From Verrucomicrobiota bacterium (GTDB lineage: Bacteria > Verrucomicrobiota > Verrucomicrobiia > Opitutales > T3Sed10-336), in the NCBI GenBank assembly GCA_003565135.1, contig PXDC01000476.1, forward strand, positions 1 through 32,522: a stretch of 32,522 nt of DNA. Reading direction: 5' to 3'. Each line of letters begins with the position of its first letter. The first letter of the stretch is position 1. Made by a program: the position numbers and the translations under genes. This document shows, one piece after another, positions 1 through 8,705 of this stretch. Below the pieces are notes generated by a model. The model did not search any database. It saw only the letters and a list, made by a program, of their open reading frames with translations, and was not told the DNA's origin.

Positions 1-395
1 ACCTGGAAGAGGGATTTGCCTTTGACCGGTGTCACCGGGAACGTGCCCTTGGGCCCGTCGTACCCGAGCCGGGTCCCCTGCCCTCCGGCCACTGTGAAAG
101 CGGCCACTTTGCCTGCCTGCAGCAATGCCTCACCCCGTTCGCGCGCCGCTGTCCACTTCGGATCCCGTGTGGGGTCCGCCGGCAATGGAATGTAAGGAGC
201 CGGCTCCACATTTTCGAGGTCCCCCAGGCCCGAGTCATCGCGTCCGGCAATCAGGCCACCCAACTCTTCCAGGTCGATCTCCGCCGCCTGGGCCGCCAGA
301 CGATCCCGCTCGGCGGGCTGCAATTCACTCCAGAAACGAAAAACCTGCCCCTGGCCGGCTTCCTCGAAACGTCCCACGATCCGATCTTGTTTCAT
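1..395 (-). CDS. UDP-sugar pyrophosphorylase (UDPGP family), N-terminal part, cut by window edge
   Basis: The reverse strand encodes about 131 residues starting MKQDRIVGRFEEAG and running off the window start. The stretch VAGGQGTRLGYDGPKG near residues 103-118, followed by GTFPVTPVKGKSLFQ, is the nucleotide-binding signature of UTP-dependent sugar-1-phosphate uridylyltransferases (UDP-GlcNAc or UDP-glucose pyrophosphorylase, eukaryote-like UDPGP family). These cytoplasmic enzymes make UDP-sugars for cell wall and glycan synthesis. The N-terminal helix-rich segment with its FWSELQPAERDRL-type region also fits the family. Family members are usually around 450 residues, so only the first third is present and the substrate cannot be decided. 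The ATG at 393-395 is chosen because homology begins soon after it; no strong Shine-Dalgarno sequence is visible, and an in-frame TTG lies just upstream. Confidence 0.88.
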   Translation of the reverse strand, partial: MKQDRIVGRFEEAGQGQVFRFWSELQPAERDRLAAQAAEIDLEELGGLIAGRDDSGLGDLENVEPAPYIPLPADPTRDPKWTAARERGEALLQAGKVAAFTVAGGQGTRLGYDGPKGTFPVTPVKGKSLFQ

Positions 396-642
396 GGCAA
401 AAATCAATGGCAGAGCCGAGAGTGAGTCCACACAAAACCACAGTGTCACACCATCAAGGGAACCTGCTCCGGAGTCAGGCCGGATTGGCGACAGTCAACC
501 GCGATAGATCCCGCCCCACTTGACTCCATGATTTACACGGCCACATTATCCATCCGAAACGGTCAATCGCGGACGAACCGGCTGGACAGGAAACTCAAAC
601 ACCACCCCTTTTCGCTCGAATCGATCATCAGTATAAACCACC

Positions 643-905
643 CACATGGTGACCCTGGAAGACGCCCGGGGACTGCTCGAGGAAGGGACGGGGCTGCTCG
701 CGCACAGCATTCGTGACGCATCGGTCGACGACGAATTGATCGCCCTGATGCTGGCGCGCAACGTATGCCTTACCCCCACCCTCACCCGGGAAGTTTCCAT
801 GTTTGTCCACGCCGAACGACCCGACTTCTTCGACGACCCCTTTTTCCTGGATTTGGACCCGGGAACGATTCGCTCTTGTCAATCGCGAAAAACTCTCCAA
901 AAGTT
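643..905 (+). pseudogene. Amidohydrolase remnant (imidazolonepropionase/prolidase-like), truncated at both ends
   Basis: From about 643 the plus strand reads HMVTLEDARGLLEEGTG, then LLAHSIRDASVDDELIALM, CLTPTLTREVSMFV and FFDDPFFLDLDPG. This resembles the C-terminal third of the catalytic barrel of metal-dependent amidohydrolases, where a conserved His precedes the 'AHS.RD..VDDE' segment. An in-frame TAA at 634-636 closes the frame immediately upstream, so the N-terminal ~250 residues with the HxH metal site are missing. Similarity fades just before the tRNA-Ser gene and the frame then runs through the tRNA. I read it as a decayed gene end, not a working protein. Whether the loss came from recombination at the tRNA is inference. 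Confidence 0.7.
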
Positions 906-915
906 TCCCCTTTCA

Positions 916-1000
916 GGAGAGGTGGCAGAGTGGCCGAATGTGCCTGACTCGAAATCAGGTGTACCGCAAGGTACCGGGGGTTCGAATCCCTCCCTCTCCG
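916..1000 (+). tRNA. tRNA-Ser (anticodon CGA)
   Basis: A full class II tRNA cloverleaf is visible. The acceptor stem GGAGAGG (916-922) pairs with CCTCTCC (993-999) and is followed by discriminator G1000. The anticodon stem CCTGA/TCAGG encloses loop CTCGAAA, giving anticodon CGA for UCG codons. A long variable arm (GTACCGCAAGGTAC) is typical of tRNA-Ser, and the T-loop is TTCGAAT. CC follows the discriminator but the third base is T, so CCA is not encoded in full. Confidence 0.96.
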
Positions 1001-1153
1001 CCTTTGACAAGGCGCAGGCGCAGGCAAAGCGGGAAGAGGGTGGCGATGAGAACCCGCGGAGTGGGTTTGACGGAGCGCAGCGGAGAAGGGCGCCGCAGGC
1101 GGGGCGAAGCCCCGAGCGCCAGCGAGTCAATCCCTCCCTCTCCGCCTTTGACA
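985..1153 (+). repeat. Direct duplication of the tRNA-Ser 3' end flanking a 119-bp hairpin-rich spacer
   Basis: The 25 bases from 985 to 1009, covering the 3' half of the tRNA T-stem, the acceptor strand and 9 bases beyond, recur exactly at 1129-1153. The spacer contains short stem-loops, for example GGGGC-GAA-GCCCC near 1100-1113 and AACCC...GGGTT near 1054-1071. The layout resembles the attL/attR core of an element integrated at a tRNA 3' end, or a tRNA-derived REP-like unit. The spacer is too short to hold an integrase gene. Confidence 0.7.
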
Positions 1154-1204
1154 GGGTGAAAACGGCGTTGCTTTTTCGACCCCGATTTCCGATGATGACG
1201 TAAA

Positions 1205-2581
1205 ATGCCGGCTTCGATATTGATTGTAGATGACGAGAAGCACACCCGGGAGGGATTGCAGCAGGCGTTGGAGGAGGATTACGACGTATATGTCGCCCGC
1301 AACGCCGACGAAGCCTTCAATTTGATGGAGGAAGAGCCTTTCGAGGTGGTTTTGACGGACCTGAGGATGGCGGGGAAGTCGGGAATGAAGGTTATTGACC
1401 GCGCGCTTTCGCTGCGGAATCGTCCGGTCTGTATCATGATGACCGCTTACGGGAGCGTGGAATCGGCAGTGGAGGCGATGAAGCGCGGCGCGTTTGATTT
1501 TTTGACGAAACCGGTCAACCTGGAGCAACTCGAACTTCTCATCCAGCGCGCATTGAAGTCGCGGCACATGGAGGAAGAGAACCGGCAGCTTCACCAGCGT
1601 CTCGATGAAAAATTCAGTTTTGAATCGTTCGTGGGCGAGTCCGGTGCACTGCGGGCCGTGATCGAGAAGGTAAAGCTGGTGGCACCGTCGAAGGCCACGA
1701 TCCTGATCGGTGGAGAGACGGGAACGGGTAAGGAGCTCGTGGCCCAGTCGATCCACCAGAACAGCGATCGGGCGAAGGGTCCTTTTGTTGTCGTGCATTG
1801 CGCGGCGCTGCCACCCACACTTCTGGAAAGCGAACTATTCGGGCATGAAAAGGGGGCGTTCACCGGTGCCACGGAACGCCGGATCGGACGGTTTGAGGCG
1901 GCGGACGGCGGAACGTTGTTTCTCGATGAAATCGCCGAAATCGACCAGACGACCCAGGTGAAACTCCTGCGCTTTCTCGAGCAGCGGACATTCGAGCGGG
2001 TCGGGGGGATGAAGCCGATGCACGTGGATGTCCGACTGGTGGCGGCCACCAACCGGAGCCTGGAGGAAATGGTGGCGGAAGGGGATTTCCGGGAGGACCT
2101 GTTTTATCGTCTCAACGTGGTGCGAATCGACATTCCGTCGCTAAAGGAACGCAAAGAGGACATTCCCGCTTTACTCACCCACTTTATCCATCATTACAGC
2201 CGGGAGAACCGGGTGCCGCCCGTGGTACTCGAACCGGGCGCCATGCAATTGCTGATCAATTACGAATGGCCGGGCAATGTGCGGGAATTGCGGAATTTCG
2301 CCGAGAACATCGTTATCCTGCACCGTGGAAAACGGGTGACCGAGCACGACCTGGACCCGAAGTTCCGCGGCGAGACGCTTCCGGCCCGTTCCGGGGCGGG
2401 AGACGTCCCGGTCACCAACCCGCACTCGGTGGAGGAGAATGAGAAGAAGATCCTGCGAAACGCGCTCCGGGAGGCTCATGGCAACCGGAGCAAAGCGGCC
2501 CGGTTGATGGGGATCAGCCGCCGCACGCTGCACCGCAAACTGGCGCAGTGGCCGGAGCTCGACGTTGTGGACCGGAAATGA
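1205..2581 (+). CDS. Sigma-54-dependent response regulator, NtrC family
   Basis: This 458-residue transcriptional activator has the standard three-part NtrC architecture. An N-terminal receiver domain (residues 1-120) carries the acidic pair DD at 9-10, a phosphoacceptor D52 in VLTDLRM and K102 in FLTKPVN. The central AAA+ domain (about 143-375) has Walker A GGETGTGKE (169-177), the sigma-54 contact loop GAFTGA (217-222) and Walker B GGTLFLDEI. The C-terminal Fis-type helix-turn-helix lies around NRSKAARLMGISRRTLHRKL. It should activate RNA polymerase-sigma54 promoters when phosphorylated. No histidine kinase gene is adjacent, so its partner and regulon are unknown. The following PstS-like gene begins within about 65-85 bases and may be co-transcribed. 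The ATG at 1205 fits the start of the receiver domain. Confidence 0.95.
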   Translation: MPASILIVDDEKHTREGLQQALEEDYDVYVARNADEAFNLMEEEPFEVVLTDLRMAGKSGMKVIDRALSLRNRPVCIMMTAYGSVESAVEAMKRGAFDFLTKPVNLEQLELLIQRALKSRHMEEENRQLHQRLDEKFSFESFVGESGALRAVIEKVKLVAPSKATILIGGETGTGKELVAQSIHQNSDRAKGPFVVVHCAALPPTLLESELFGHEKGAFTGATERRIGRFEAADGGTLFLDEIAEIDQTTQVKLLRFLEQRTFERVGGMKPMHVDVRLVAATNRSLEEMVAEGDFREDLFYRLNVVRIDIPSLKERKEDIPALLTHFIHHYSRENRVPPVVLEPGAMQLLINYEWPGNVRELRNFAENIVILHRGKRVTEHDLDPKFRGETLPARSGAGDVPVTNPHSVEENEKKILRNALREAHGNRSKAARLMGISRRTLHRKLAQWPELDVVDRK

Positions 2582-2662
2582 ATGCCGCAATTTTGGCGGT
2601 TCCGGGATTGTTTCCTTGATTCCGCAAGGTGCCTCCGATTAGCTATGAGACCTTTTACCCGT

Positions 2663-3544
2663 ATGAAGTACCACTTTGTTTTTTCTCTAACCGTCCTGGC
2701 ATTCGCGACTTCGCTGGTCGCGGAAGAGCAGCCCGCGCTGCGCATCGGGGGCAGCGATTTGTTTGACGAAGCCTTCCGGGAAGCCATCGAGCGTTTCGCC
2801 GAAACCGAGGATTTGGCGGTGGACGTCCGGCTGGAGGGGAGTTACGCGGCTCGCACCGCGCTTGCCGAAGGGGGACTGGACCTGGCGATCCTGGCGGTTC
2901 CGGCCGGCGGCGAGGAGCACCTGGAAGGGTACGAATCGTATGGTTTTGCCTACCAGACGGTCGTTTTTGCGATTCATCCGGAAAACACCGCCAACGAACT
3001 CACACTCGGTCAGGTGTCGGGGATTTTCGGCGCCGAGGAGCTGGTGTCGTACGGCCGCTGGGGTGAACTGGGGGCGGGCGGCGAATTGCGTCCCCGGGCG
3101 ATCGCGACGTACTCGATCGCACAGGGACAGAGCATCGCGGTCGATTTGTTCACCCATGAAGTACTCAGGAATCCCCGGCTTCGGGGCGGGGTCGCCTACC
3201 TGAATTCGGTCGACGAATTGTTGGCCATGGTGGATGAAAGCACGGCGGCAATCGCCCTCCTTCCGCGCACCCCGCCGCCGGGCAGCCCGGTTCAGACGGT
3301 GGCATTGGCCCGCGACGACGGGGATATCGCTTTTGGGCCGAGCGCGGAGAACGTTCACAACGGGGACTACCCGATCCGGTTGCCGGTTTACCTCGTTTTC
3401 CCCGCGGATGCCGGCGATCGCGTCCGGGAGCTGTTGCTTTTCCTGACCGGGGATGAGGTGGCTGAAATCGTCCGGGAAAGCGGCCTCATGCCCTTGCCCG
3501 GCAGTGCGCGGAACCGGCTCAGGTTCGATTTCGAACAGCTTTAA
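2663..3544 (+). CDS. PstS-like periplasmic substrate-binding protein
   Basis: From the ATG at 2663 this is a 293-residue protein with a clear signal peptide (MKYHFVFSLTVLAFATSLVAEE). The mature part begins LRIGGSDLFDEAFREAIERF and resembles the type 2 periplasmic-binding fold of the PstS/PBP-like family, with the segments EGGLDLAILAVPAG and AYQTVVFAIHPENT at expected places. Such proteins bind phosphate or other small oxyanions, but some have sensory roles. No pstCAB transport genes follow. The position directly behind an NtrC-type regulator leaves open a sensory or accessory role; this is inference. An alternative in-frame start at 2645 would add six residues before the signal peptide. Confidence 0.75.
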   Translation: MKYHFVFSLTVLAFATSLVAEEQPALRIGGSDLFDEAFREAIERFAETEDLAVDVRLEGSYAARTALAEGGLDLAILAVPAGGEEHLEGYESYGFAYQTVVFAIHPENTANELTLGQVSGIFGAEELVSYGRWGELGAGGELRPRAIATYSIAQGQSIAVDLFTHEVLRNPRLRGGVAYLNSVDELLAMVDESTAAIALLPRTPPPGSPVQTVALARDDGDIAFGPSAENVHNGDYPIRLPVYLVFPADAGDRVRELLLFLTGDEVAEIVRESGLMPLPGSARNRLRFDFEQL

Positions 3545-3605
3545 CGATTGCCCGGACGGTTGTCGCCGGCTACGGCGGAGCGCGCCGGTAGAGGGGCGGT
3601 GGGTT

Positions 3606-4535
3606 TCACAGCGCCCCGCCGGTTTTTTGCGGATAATCCAGGCCGAGCCGCACGGCGTCGGCCATCGTTATGAAGGGACGTATTTGGGCCACGTCGTGGA
3701 CCCGCACCATGTGGCATCCCCGGGCGATGCCCCACACCGCCGTGGCGGCGGTCCCTTCAAGGCGGCGATCGACCGGGCGATCCAGGATGAGACCGAGAGT
3801 GGATTTGCGCGAGGTTCCGAGCAGGACGGGATAGCCGAGGGAACAGAAACGCTCGAGCCGTTTGAGCACCTCCAGGTTGTGCCGCGGTTCCTTGCCGAAA
3901 CCGAACCCGGGATCGAGCCAGATCTGGTGGGAGGGGACGCCCGCTTCTTTTGCCAGGGCCACGCCGACTTGAATATCGCTGAACAGCTCCGGCCAAAAAT
4001 CGTCGTATTCGGGCTTGGCACGGTTGTGCATAATGATCGCGGGGCAGCGCCATTCGGCTGCCACGCGGGCCATGGGCGAACCTTCCAGCCGGCTGCAGTC
4101 CCCGTTGTCCGCGACGGTTTTTCGCCAGGTTTCCAGGAGGCGGGGAGCCATATCGGCGGTCAGGCCCCAGACATCGTTGATGATATCGGCGCCGGCCTCG
4201 AGCGCGGCGCGGGCGACCCCGGCTTTGTAGGTGTCCGCGGAAACGGGGGCGTCGGGATACCGTTTGCGAACCGATGTGATGACGGGAAGGAGGCGTTCGA
4301 TTTCTTCTTCAGCGGAGATGGGACGGGCTCCCGGCCGGGTCGATTCGGCGCCGATATCCAGAATGTCGGCGCCCTCGCGGAGCAGGCTCCCCGCGTGCTC
4401 CGCCGCCCGTTCCGGGCTCAGGTGAAGGCCGCCGTCGGAGAAGGAATCCGGCGTCACATTGATCACCCCCATGATCAGCGTTCGATCCCCGATCGCGGGA
4501 AGGGGACGGCCGTGTGGACTTTGCCAGGTGGTCAT
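3606..4535 (-). CDS. folP: Dihydropteroate synthase
   Basis: The 309-residue protein carries all signatures of dihydropteroate synthase, the TIM-barrel enzyme that joins p-aminobenzoate to 6-hydroxymethyl-dihydropterin diphosphate in folate synthesis. Visible motifs are IMGVINVTPDSFSDGG (residues 21-36, loop 1), DIGAESTRPGA (loop 2), a pterin-site DIINDVWG, LDPGFGFGKEPRHN and GTSRKS near residues 241-246. Length is slightly above the usual 270-290 because of a stretch around ETWRKTVADNGDCSRLEG. It is the target of sulfonamides in other bacteria. The gene stands alone, convergent with the PstS-like gene and divergent from the GHL10 gene, with no other folate genes beside it. Confidence 0.96.
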   Translation of the reverse strand: MTTWQSPHGRPLPAIGDRTLIMGVINVTPDSFSDGGLHLSPERAAEHAGSLLREGADILDIGAESTRPGARPISAEEEIERLLPVITSVRKRYPDAPVSADTYKAGVARAALEAGADIINDVWGLTADMAPRLLETWRKTVADNGDCSRLEGSPMARVAAEWRCPAIIMHNRAKPEYDDFWPELFSDIQVGVALAKEAGVPSHQIWLDPGFGFGKEPRHNLEVLKRLERFCSLGYPVLLGTSRKSTLGLILDRPVDRRLEGTAATAVWGIARGCHMVRVHDVAQIRPFITMADAVRLGLDYPQKTGGAL

Positions 4536-4768
4536 TTCGAGATTACCCTAGTGCGGGAATGGAGAAAGGGGGAAGGGAAAAACGCCGTGTGAACCGACGA
4601 TCGATCGAACGGACCTGCCCGCAAGAAAAGGGAAAAGAACGACCGGTACGAAACCGGGGCCGGTGGCGACGGGGAGCAGAATTCGTCCGCACCCGGCCGG
4701 GGGGTGTTCGAAGGGTGCGGGGAAGAACCGCTTGCCTACGGCTTGCGGTACCGCTATCAAGCTTCCAC

Positions 4769-6283
4769 ATGAAAGCGTTTTATTCCATACGGTCACTCCT
4801 GTGGGGAGGTTTGCTGCCGGCGTTTCTGATTTCACCGGTCGGGTATCCGGGCTCGCTGGAAGCGGGTACCGGGGCGGAGTACCGGGGGCTTTGGGTCGAT
4901 GCCTGGAGAGAGGGGATCAAATCGGAAGACGAAGTCGAACAGTTGATCGCCGATGCCCGCGCCGGCAATTTCAACCTGATCCTGCCGAACGTGCGGAGGT
5001 ACGGAGACGTTTTTTACCAGAGTGATGTCGAACCGAAAGCGGCCGAACTGGAGTCGGGATTCGATCCGCTCGAAGCGATGATCCGTCATGCCCGCAAAGA
5101 GGATCCGCCCATCCAGGTGCATCCCTGGGTTGTCACGTATCCCCTGTGGCACCGTCAGCACAACGCCCCCCGCCAAATGGGCCATGTCTTCAACCAGCGT
5201 CCGGATTGGATGACGCGGAACCGGGAGGACGAGCTTTGGGACGGGCGGACGTACGTACTCGATCCCGGGCATCCCGAAGTGCAGGACCACCTGTTTGCGA
5301 TCGCGATGGAGTTGGTGGAGAACTACGACGTGGACGGAATCCATTTCGACTATATCCGCTACCGGACGCCGGAGTGGGGGTATAACGAGGTTGCGGTGGA
5401 GCGATTTAACCGCCTGCGCGGCCGCGAGGGGCTGCCGGAGGAGCGGGACCCGGCCTGGATGCAGTTTCGGCGCGACGAGGTCACCGCGCTGTTGCGGCGG
5501 GTTTTCCTGGCCGTTAAGGAAAAGAATCCGGGCGTGACGGTGTCGGCCGCGACCATAACCTGGGCGCCGGGACCGGCGACCGATGATGACTGGCCCGCAA
5601 CCGCGGCCCACCGCCGGGTCCTTCAGAATTGGGCGGCGTGGATGGAGGAGGGTATTCTCGACATCAACATGCCCATGGCCTATTTCGAGGACGACCGGTA
5701 CCGGGGGGCCTGGGAACGATGGAACCGGTTCATCAAGGACAATCGACACGGCCGGCACGCGGCGATAGGGGTCGGTTTTTTCGAAAACCCGGTAGAGGCC
5801 ACGTTGCGGCAGATCCGCGACGCACGGATGCCAACCGATGTGGGAGACGGGCTGGAGGGAGTGATCGGTTTTTCCTACCGCAACACCAACAGCGAAGGGG
5901 TTCCCCGCATAAATTTCCTGGGGGCTTTGACCGCAACCGGGCATTCCGGGGGGGACACTCCCGCGGTTTTCGCCGAACCGGTTCCGGTGCCGGAGGCGCC
6001 CCCGCTGAGCGCGGAGGGGCAGGGGCACCTCCGGGGGACGGTTTACCGGTCGGCCGGCGGCGAGCCTGCCGGGGACGCCCGATTGAGGATTTCCGGGGCC
6101 GAGGACCGGGATTTCCACGCCGACGGGTCCGGCACGTACGGGCTTCTGGGGCTCCCGGCCGGAGAATACCGGCTGACGGCGTCCGTCCCGGGCTCCGGAA
6201 CGGACGGGGCGGAGCTTTCCGGCAGCGCGGCGGTGACCGTGCAGGCGGGAAAAGTGGTCAGCCGGGATATTGTCGTTGAGTGA
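4769..6283 (+). CDS. Secreted GHL10-type glycosidase-like protein with C-terminal CarboxypepD_reg-like domain
   Basis: The ATG at 4769 gives a 504-residue protein with an N-terminal hydrophobic signal segment (LLWGGLLPAFLISPVG). The frame is open farther upstream, but that part has no recognisable content. The catalytic-like domain begins EYRGLWVDAWREG and has FNLILPNVRRYGDVFYQS, IQVHPWVVTYPLW, VLDPGHPEVQDHL and YDVDGIHFDYIRYR (about residues 186-199). This series is typical of the glycosyl hydrolase-like 10 family (DUF187), a TIM barrel acting on cell-wall or extracellular glycans. Residues about 420-504 form a carboxypeptidase-regulatory-like beta-sandwich (LRGTVYRSAGGEPAG, GLPAGEYRLTASVPG). 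The substrate is not known. The family assignment is firm; enzymatic activity is inferred. Confidence 0.85.
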   Translation: MKAFYSIRSLLWGGLLPAFLISPVGYPGSLEAGTGAEYRGLWVDAWREGIKSEDEVEQLIADARAGNFNLILPNVRRYGDVFYQSDVEPKAAELESGFDPLEAMIRHARKEDPPIQVHPWVVTYPLWHRQHNAPRQMGHVFNQRPDWMTRNREDELWDGRTYVLDPGHPEVQDHLFAIAMELVENYDVDGIHFDYIRYRTPEWGYNEVAVERFNRLRGREGLPEERDPAWMQFRRDEVTALLRRVFLAVKEKNPGVTVSAATITWAPGPATDDDWPATAAHRRVLQNWAAWMEEGILDINMPMAYFEDDRYRGAWERWNRFIKDNRHGRHAAIGVGFFENPVEATLRQIRDARMPTDVGDGLEGVIGFSYRNTNSEGVPRINFLGALTATGHSGGDTPAVFAEPVPVPEAPPLSAEGQGHLRGTVYRSAGGEPAGDARLRISGAEDRDFHADGSGTYGLLGLPAGEYRLTASVPGSGTDGAELSGSAAVTVQAGKVVSRDIVVE

Positions 6284-6385
6284 TACGGTTCCGGGTCCGG
6301 TTCGGATCGTGTTTAACGGTTGAGGATATTTCGGAATTCCGTTTGTCTTATTCCCGTCCGGGTGTGATTTTTCGCCCCGAGGCCT

Positions 6386-7525
6386 ATGCTCGATTACCTG
6401 CGCAGTCTATTCAACCGGCATTTTTCCGATCCCCAGGTCATTATCCTGATCCTGCTCCTGGTCGGGGCCGCTTCGGTAATCCTCCTTTTCGGCAAGCTCC
6501 TCGCCCCGGTAATTGCCAGCGTAATCATCGCCTATCTCCTGGACGGCCTGGTGGGAGCCCTGAAACGGAAGCGCGTTCCCCGGTGGCTGGCGGTTTTGTT
6601 TGTGTTCGTCGTCTTTCTGGCGGGGCTGTTTTTCGTCATCTTTGCCCTGGTGCCCCTGCTGTACCGGGAGATGACCCGGCTTCTCCAGGAGATGCCGCGC
6701 ATGATCGCAACCATGGAGGCGTACCTGCTGGACCTTCCGGAGCGTTATCCCGAGCTGTTTAACGAAGAACAGATGATGCGGTTGATTCAGAACCTCAGGC
6801 CGGAGGTGGAGCGCCTGGGGGAAACGGTTCTCTCGGCGTCATTGACCCTGCTGCCGACCTTGATGGCGGCGGTGGTTTATCTCGTGCTCATGCCCCTCAT
6901 GGTGTTTTTCTTCCTCAAAGACAAGATCAAGATCCTCAACTGGTTCAAGAGCTACCTGCCCCGGGACCATTCCCTGGCCGGGCAGGTTTGGCATGAAACC
7001 AACCGACAGGTGGCCAATTACATTCGCGGTAAGTTCTGGGAGATCCTGATCGTCGGGCTGGTTACGTACGTGACCTTTTTCCTGCTGAATCTGAATTATG
7101 CCGTGCTCCTGGCGGTGCTGGTCGGACTTTCCGTCCTCATTCCGTACATCGGCGCCGCGGTGGTTACGTTTCCAATCCTGACCATCGCCTATTTTCAATG
7201 GGGTTGGAGTCCCGAGCTGGTCTATGTCATGATCGCCTACGCAATCATTCAAACGCTCGACGCCAACGTGCTGTTTCCCCTGCTTTTTTCCAAAGTGGTC
7301 GACCTGCACCCGGTGGCCATCATCGTGGCCTTGCTCTTTTTTGGAGGAATCTGGGGATTCTGGGGCATTTTCTTCGCGATCCCGCTCGCCACCCTGGTCA
7401 AGGCCGTCCTGAGCGCGTGGCCGCGGACCGGCGGCAGCGACCCGGAGAGCGAAACGGAAGGGGTCGCCTTGGCGGGGCCCCGGCCGTCGACAAAATCGCT
7501 CAGGTCGGAGCCCTCGCAGTCCTGA
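6386..7525 (+). CDS. AI-2E family transporter (PerM/TqsA-like membrane protein)
   Basis: This 379-residue integral membrane protein has the AI-2E exporter superfamily layout. There are paired N-terminal membrane helices (VIILILLLVGAASVILLFG and IASVIIAYLLDGLV), then a helix around WLAVLFVFVVFLAGLFF. A soluble middle stretch of about 70 residues follows, and then further helices including LMPLMVFFFLKDK, IPYIGAAVVTFPILTI and the conserved C-terminal WGFWGIFFAIPLATLVKAVL. Members export the quorum signal AI-2 or act as permeases or Na+/H+ antiporters, so the substrate is open. The gene starts about 100 bases after the GHL10 gene on the same strand and converges on the M28 peptidase gene with a 7-base gap. 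Confidence 0.9.
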   Translation: MLDYLRSLFNRHFSDPQVIILILLLVGAASVILLFGKLLAPVIASVIIAYLLDGLVGALKRKRVPRWLAVLFVFVVFLAGLFFVIFALVPLLYREMTRLLQEMPRMIATMEAYLLDLPERYPELFNEEQMMRLIQNLRPEVERLGETVLSASLTLLPTLMAAVVYLVLMPLMVFFFLKDKIKILNWFKSYLPRDHSLAGQVWHETNRQVANYIRGKFWEILIVGLVTYVTFFLLNLNYAVLLAVLVGLSVLIPYIGAAVVTFPILTIAYFQWGWSPELVYVMIAYAIIQTLDANVLFPLLFSKVVDLHPVAIIVALLFFGGIWGFWGIFFAIPLATLVKAVLSAWPRTGGSDPESETEGVALAGPRPSTKSLRSEPSQS

Positions 7526-7532
7526 GGGACCC

Positions 7533-8552
7533 TTACGGATCCCTCTTCCCGGCCAGCTCGCGGGTCATGGCGATCAATCCGGTCACCACCCGGCTCATCC
7601 TCTCGTAATCGAGCTTGTCGGGGGTGTCGTCGACGGTGTGGTAGTAGGGGTAGCGGAAGGGCGCGGTATCGGTGACCATAAATCCGCGGTAGCCGGCCTG
7701 CCAGAAAGCCCAGTGATCGGACCAGCCGACACCGGGAATAAAGCCGGGAACGGCCGCGCCCTCCGAGGGAAAGGCGGTGTTTTCGCGGAATGCGCGAATG
7801 CCGTCCCGCAGAAGCCCGCGTGACCCGGTGTCGGCCACGAAGGCGATAAAGTTTCCGGTGTTGGGGTAGAGGAGTTGAAATGGAAACGGGTACTGCTGGC
7901 TGCCGGGTGCGTCGGAGTAATAACCGATGGTTTCCAGGCTGACCATGCCCACGATGTTTTCCCCCCGTTCCCGGCTCCGCTGTGCGTACACCAGGCTTCC
8001 CATGTTCCCGGTCTGGAAAAAGGGAGGTTCTTCGTTGGCAAAAGCGACGAACCGGAGCGTCACGGCCGTTTCAACACCGGCGAAAGCGCGGGCTATGGCC
8101 AGGAGCGCGGCGACCCCGCTGGCATTGTCGTTGGCCGCCGGAGTACCCGCCACCGAATCGTAGTGGGCGCCGAGCACGAGGATGTTTTCCGGACGCTTCG
8201 AGCCCGTGATTTCGGCTTCCAGGTTGTAGCAGGTCCTGCCTTCGGTGGAGAAGGTCTGCCGGTCGACGTCGTAGCCGGCCGCCCGCAGCGACGCCTCGAT
8301 GAAATCGGCGGCGGCCAGGTAGTTGTCATAGGCGAAAACGTTGCGGTCACCGATTTCAGACGCCAGTGATTTTACGTCCGAAGCCAGGTGCTCCTTCAGA
8401 AGGGACTCCGCTTCCGTCAGCGGTTTCCAGGGGCCGTCGTAACTGCTGGAGGGCATTCGGATCATGGCGAACCAGGCGATACCGGCGGTCGCCGCGACCA
8501 GGATGAAGACCGCGCTCAGGCGGACGCGCAGGGTCGCGAACGGTGCATTCAT
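7533..8552 (-). CDS. M28 family zinc aminopeptidase, membrane-anchored or secreted
   Basis: The ATG at 8550-8552 gives 339 residues with an N-terminal hydrophobic anchor (LSAVFILVAATAGIAWFAMI). The frame stays open upstream but without recognisable sequence. The M28 peptidase fold shows the metal-binding set in order: H130 in GAHYDS, D142 in NDNASG, the EE pair 174-175 in FANEEPPFF, E207 in SLETIGYY and H305 in YYHTVDDT. M28 enzymes are co-catalytic zinc exopeptidases that release N-terminal residues, or glutaminyl cyclase-like relatives. Here it would act outside the cytoplasmic membrane. It is divergent from msrB, sharing about 150 bases of promoter region. Confidence 0.9.
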   Translation of the reverse strand: MNAPFATLRVRLSAVFILVAATAGIAWFAMIRMPSSSYDGPWKPLTEAESLLKEHLASDVKSLASEIGDRNVFAYDNYLAAADFIEASLRAAGYDVDRQTFSTEGRTCYNLEAEITGSKRPENILVLGAHYDSVAGTPAANDNASGVAALLAIARAFAGVETAVTLRFVAFANEEPPFFQTGNMGSLVYAQRSRERGENIVGMVSLETIGYYSDAPGSQQYPFPFQLLYPNTGNFIAFVADTGSRGLLRDGIRAFRENTAFPSEGAAVPGFIPGVGWSDHWAFWQAGYRGFMVTDTAPFRYPYYHTVDDTPDKLDYERMSRVVTGLIAMTRELAGKRDP

Positions 8553-8705
8553 GTGGGGGGTTCTATCATTTTTCCTGACAAACGGAAAGGGTGTTGTAGG
8601 GTGTGGGGGCGAATCGATCGAAACGGTGTCGGTTCGCCACTGCCTGGCGTGGAGCCGGGCCGTGCGGGGAAATCGCAACGGGGAAACCTTGGGGAACGAT
8701 GTGAT

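Noticed and set aside
646-1203. 185-codon frame continuing from the amidohydrolase fragment
   Set aside because: It reads through the tRNA-Ser gene and its duplicated 3' end, so beyond about 905 it is not protein coding.
3453-4592. 379-codon plus-strand frame over folP
   Set aside because: It is antisense to folP, which has all dihydropteroate synthase signatures on the minus strand.
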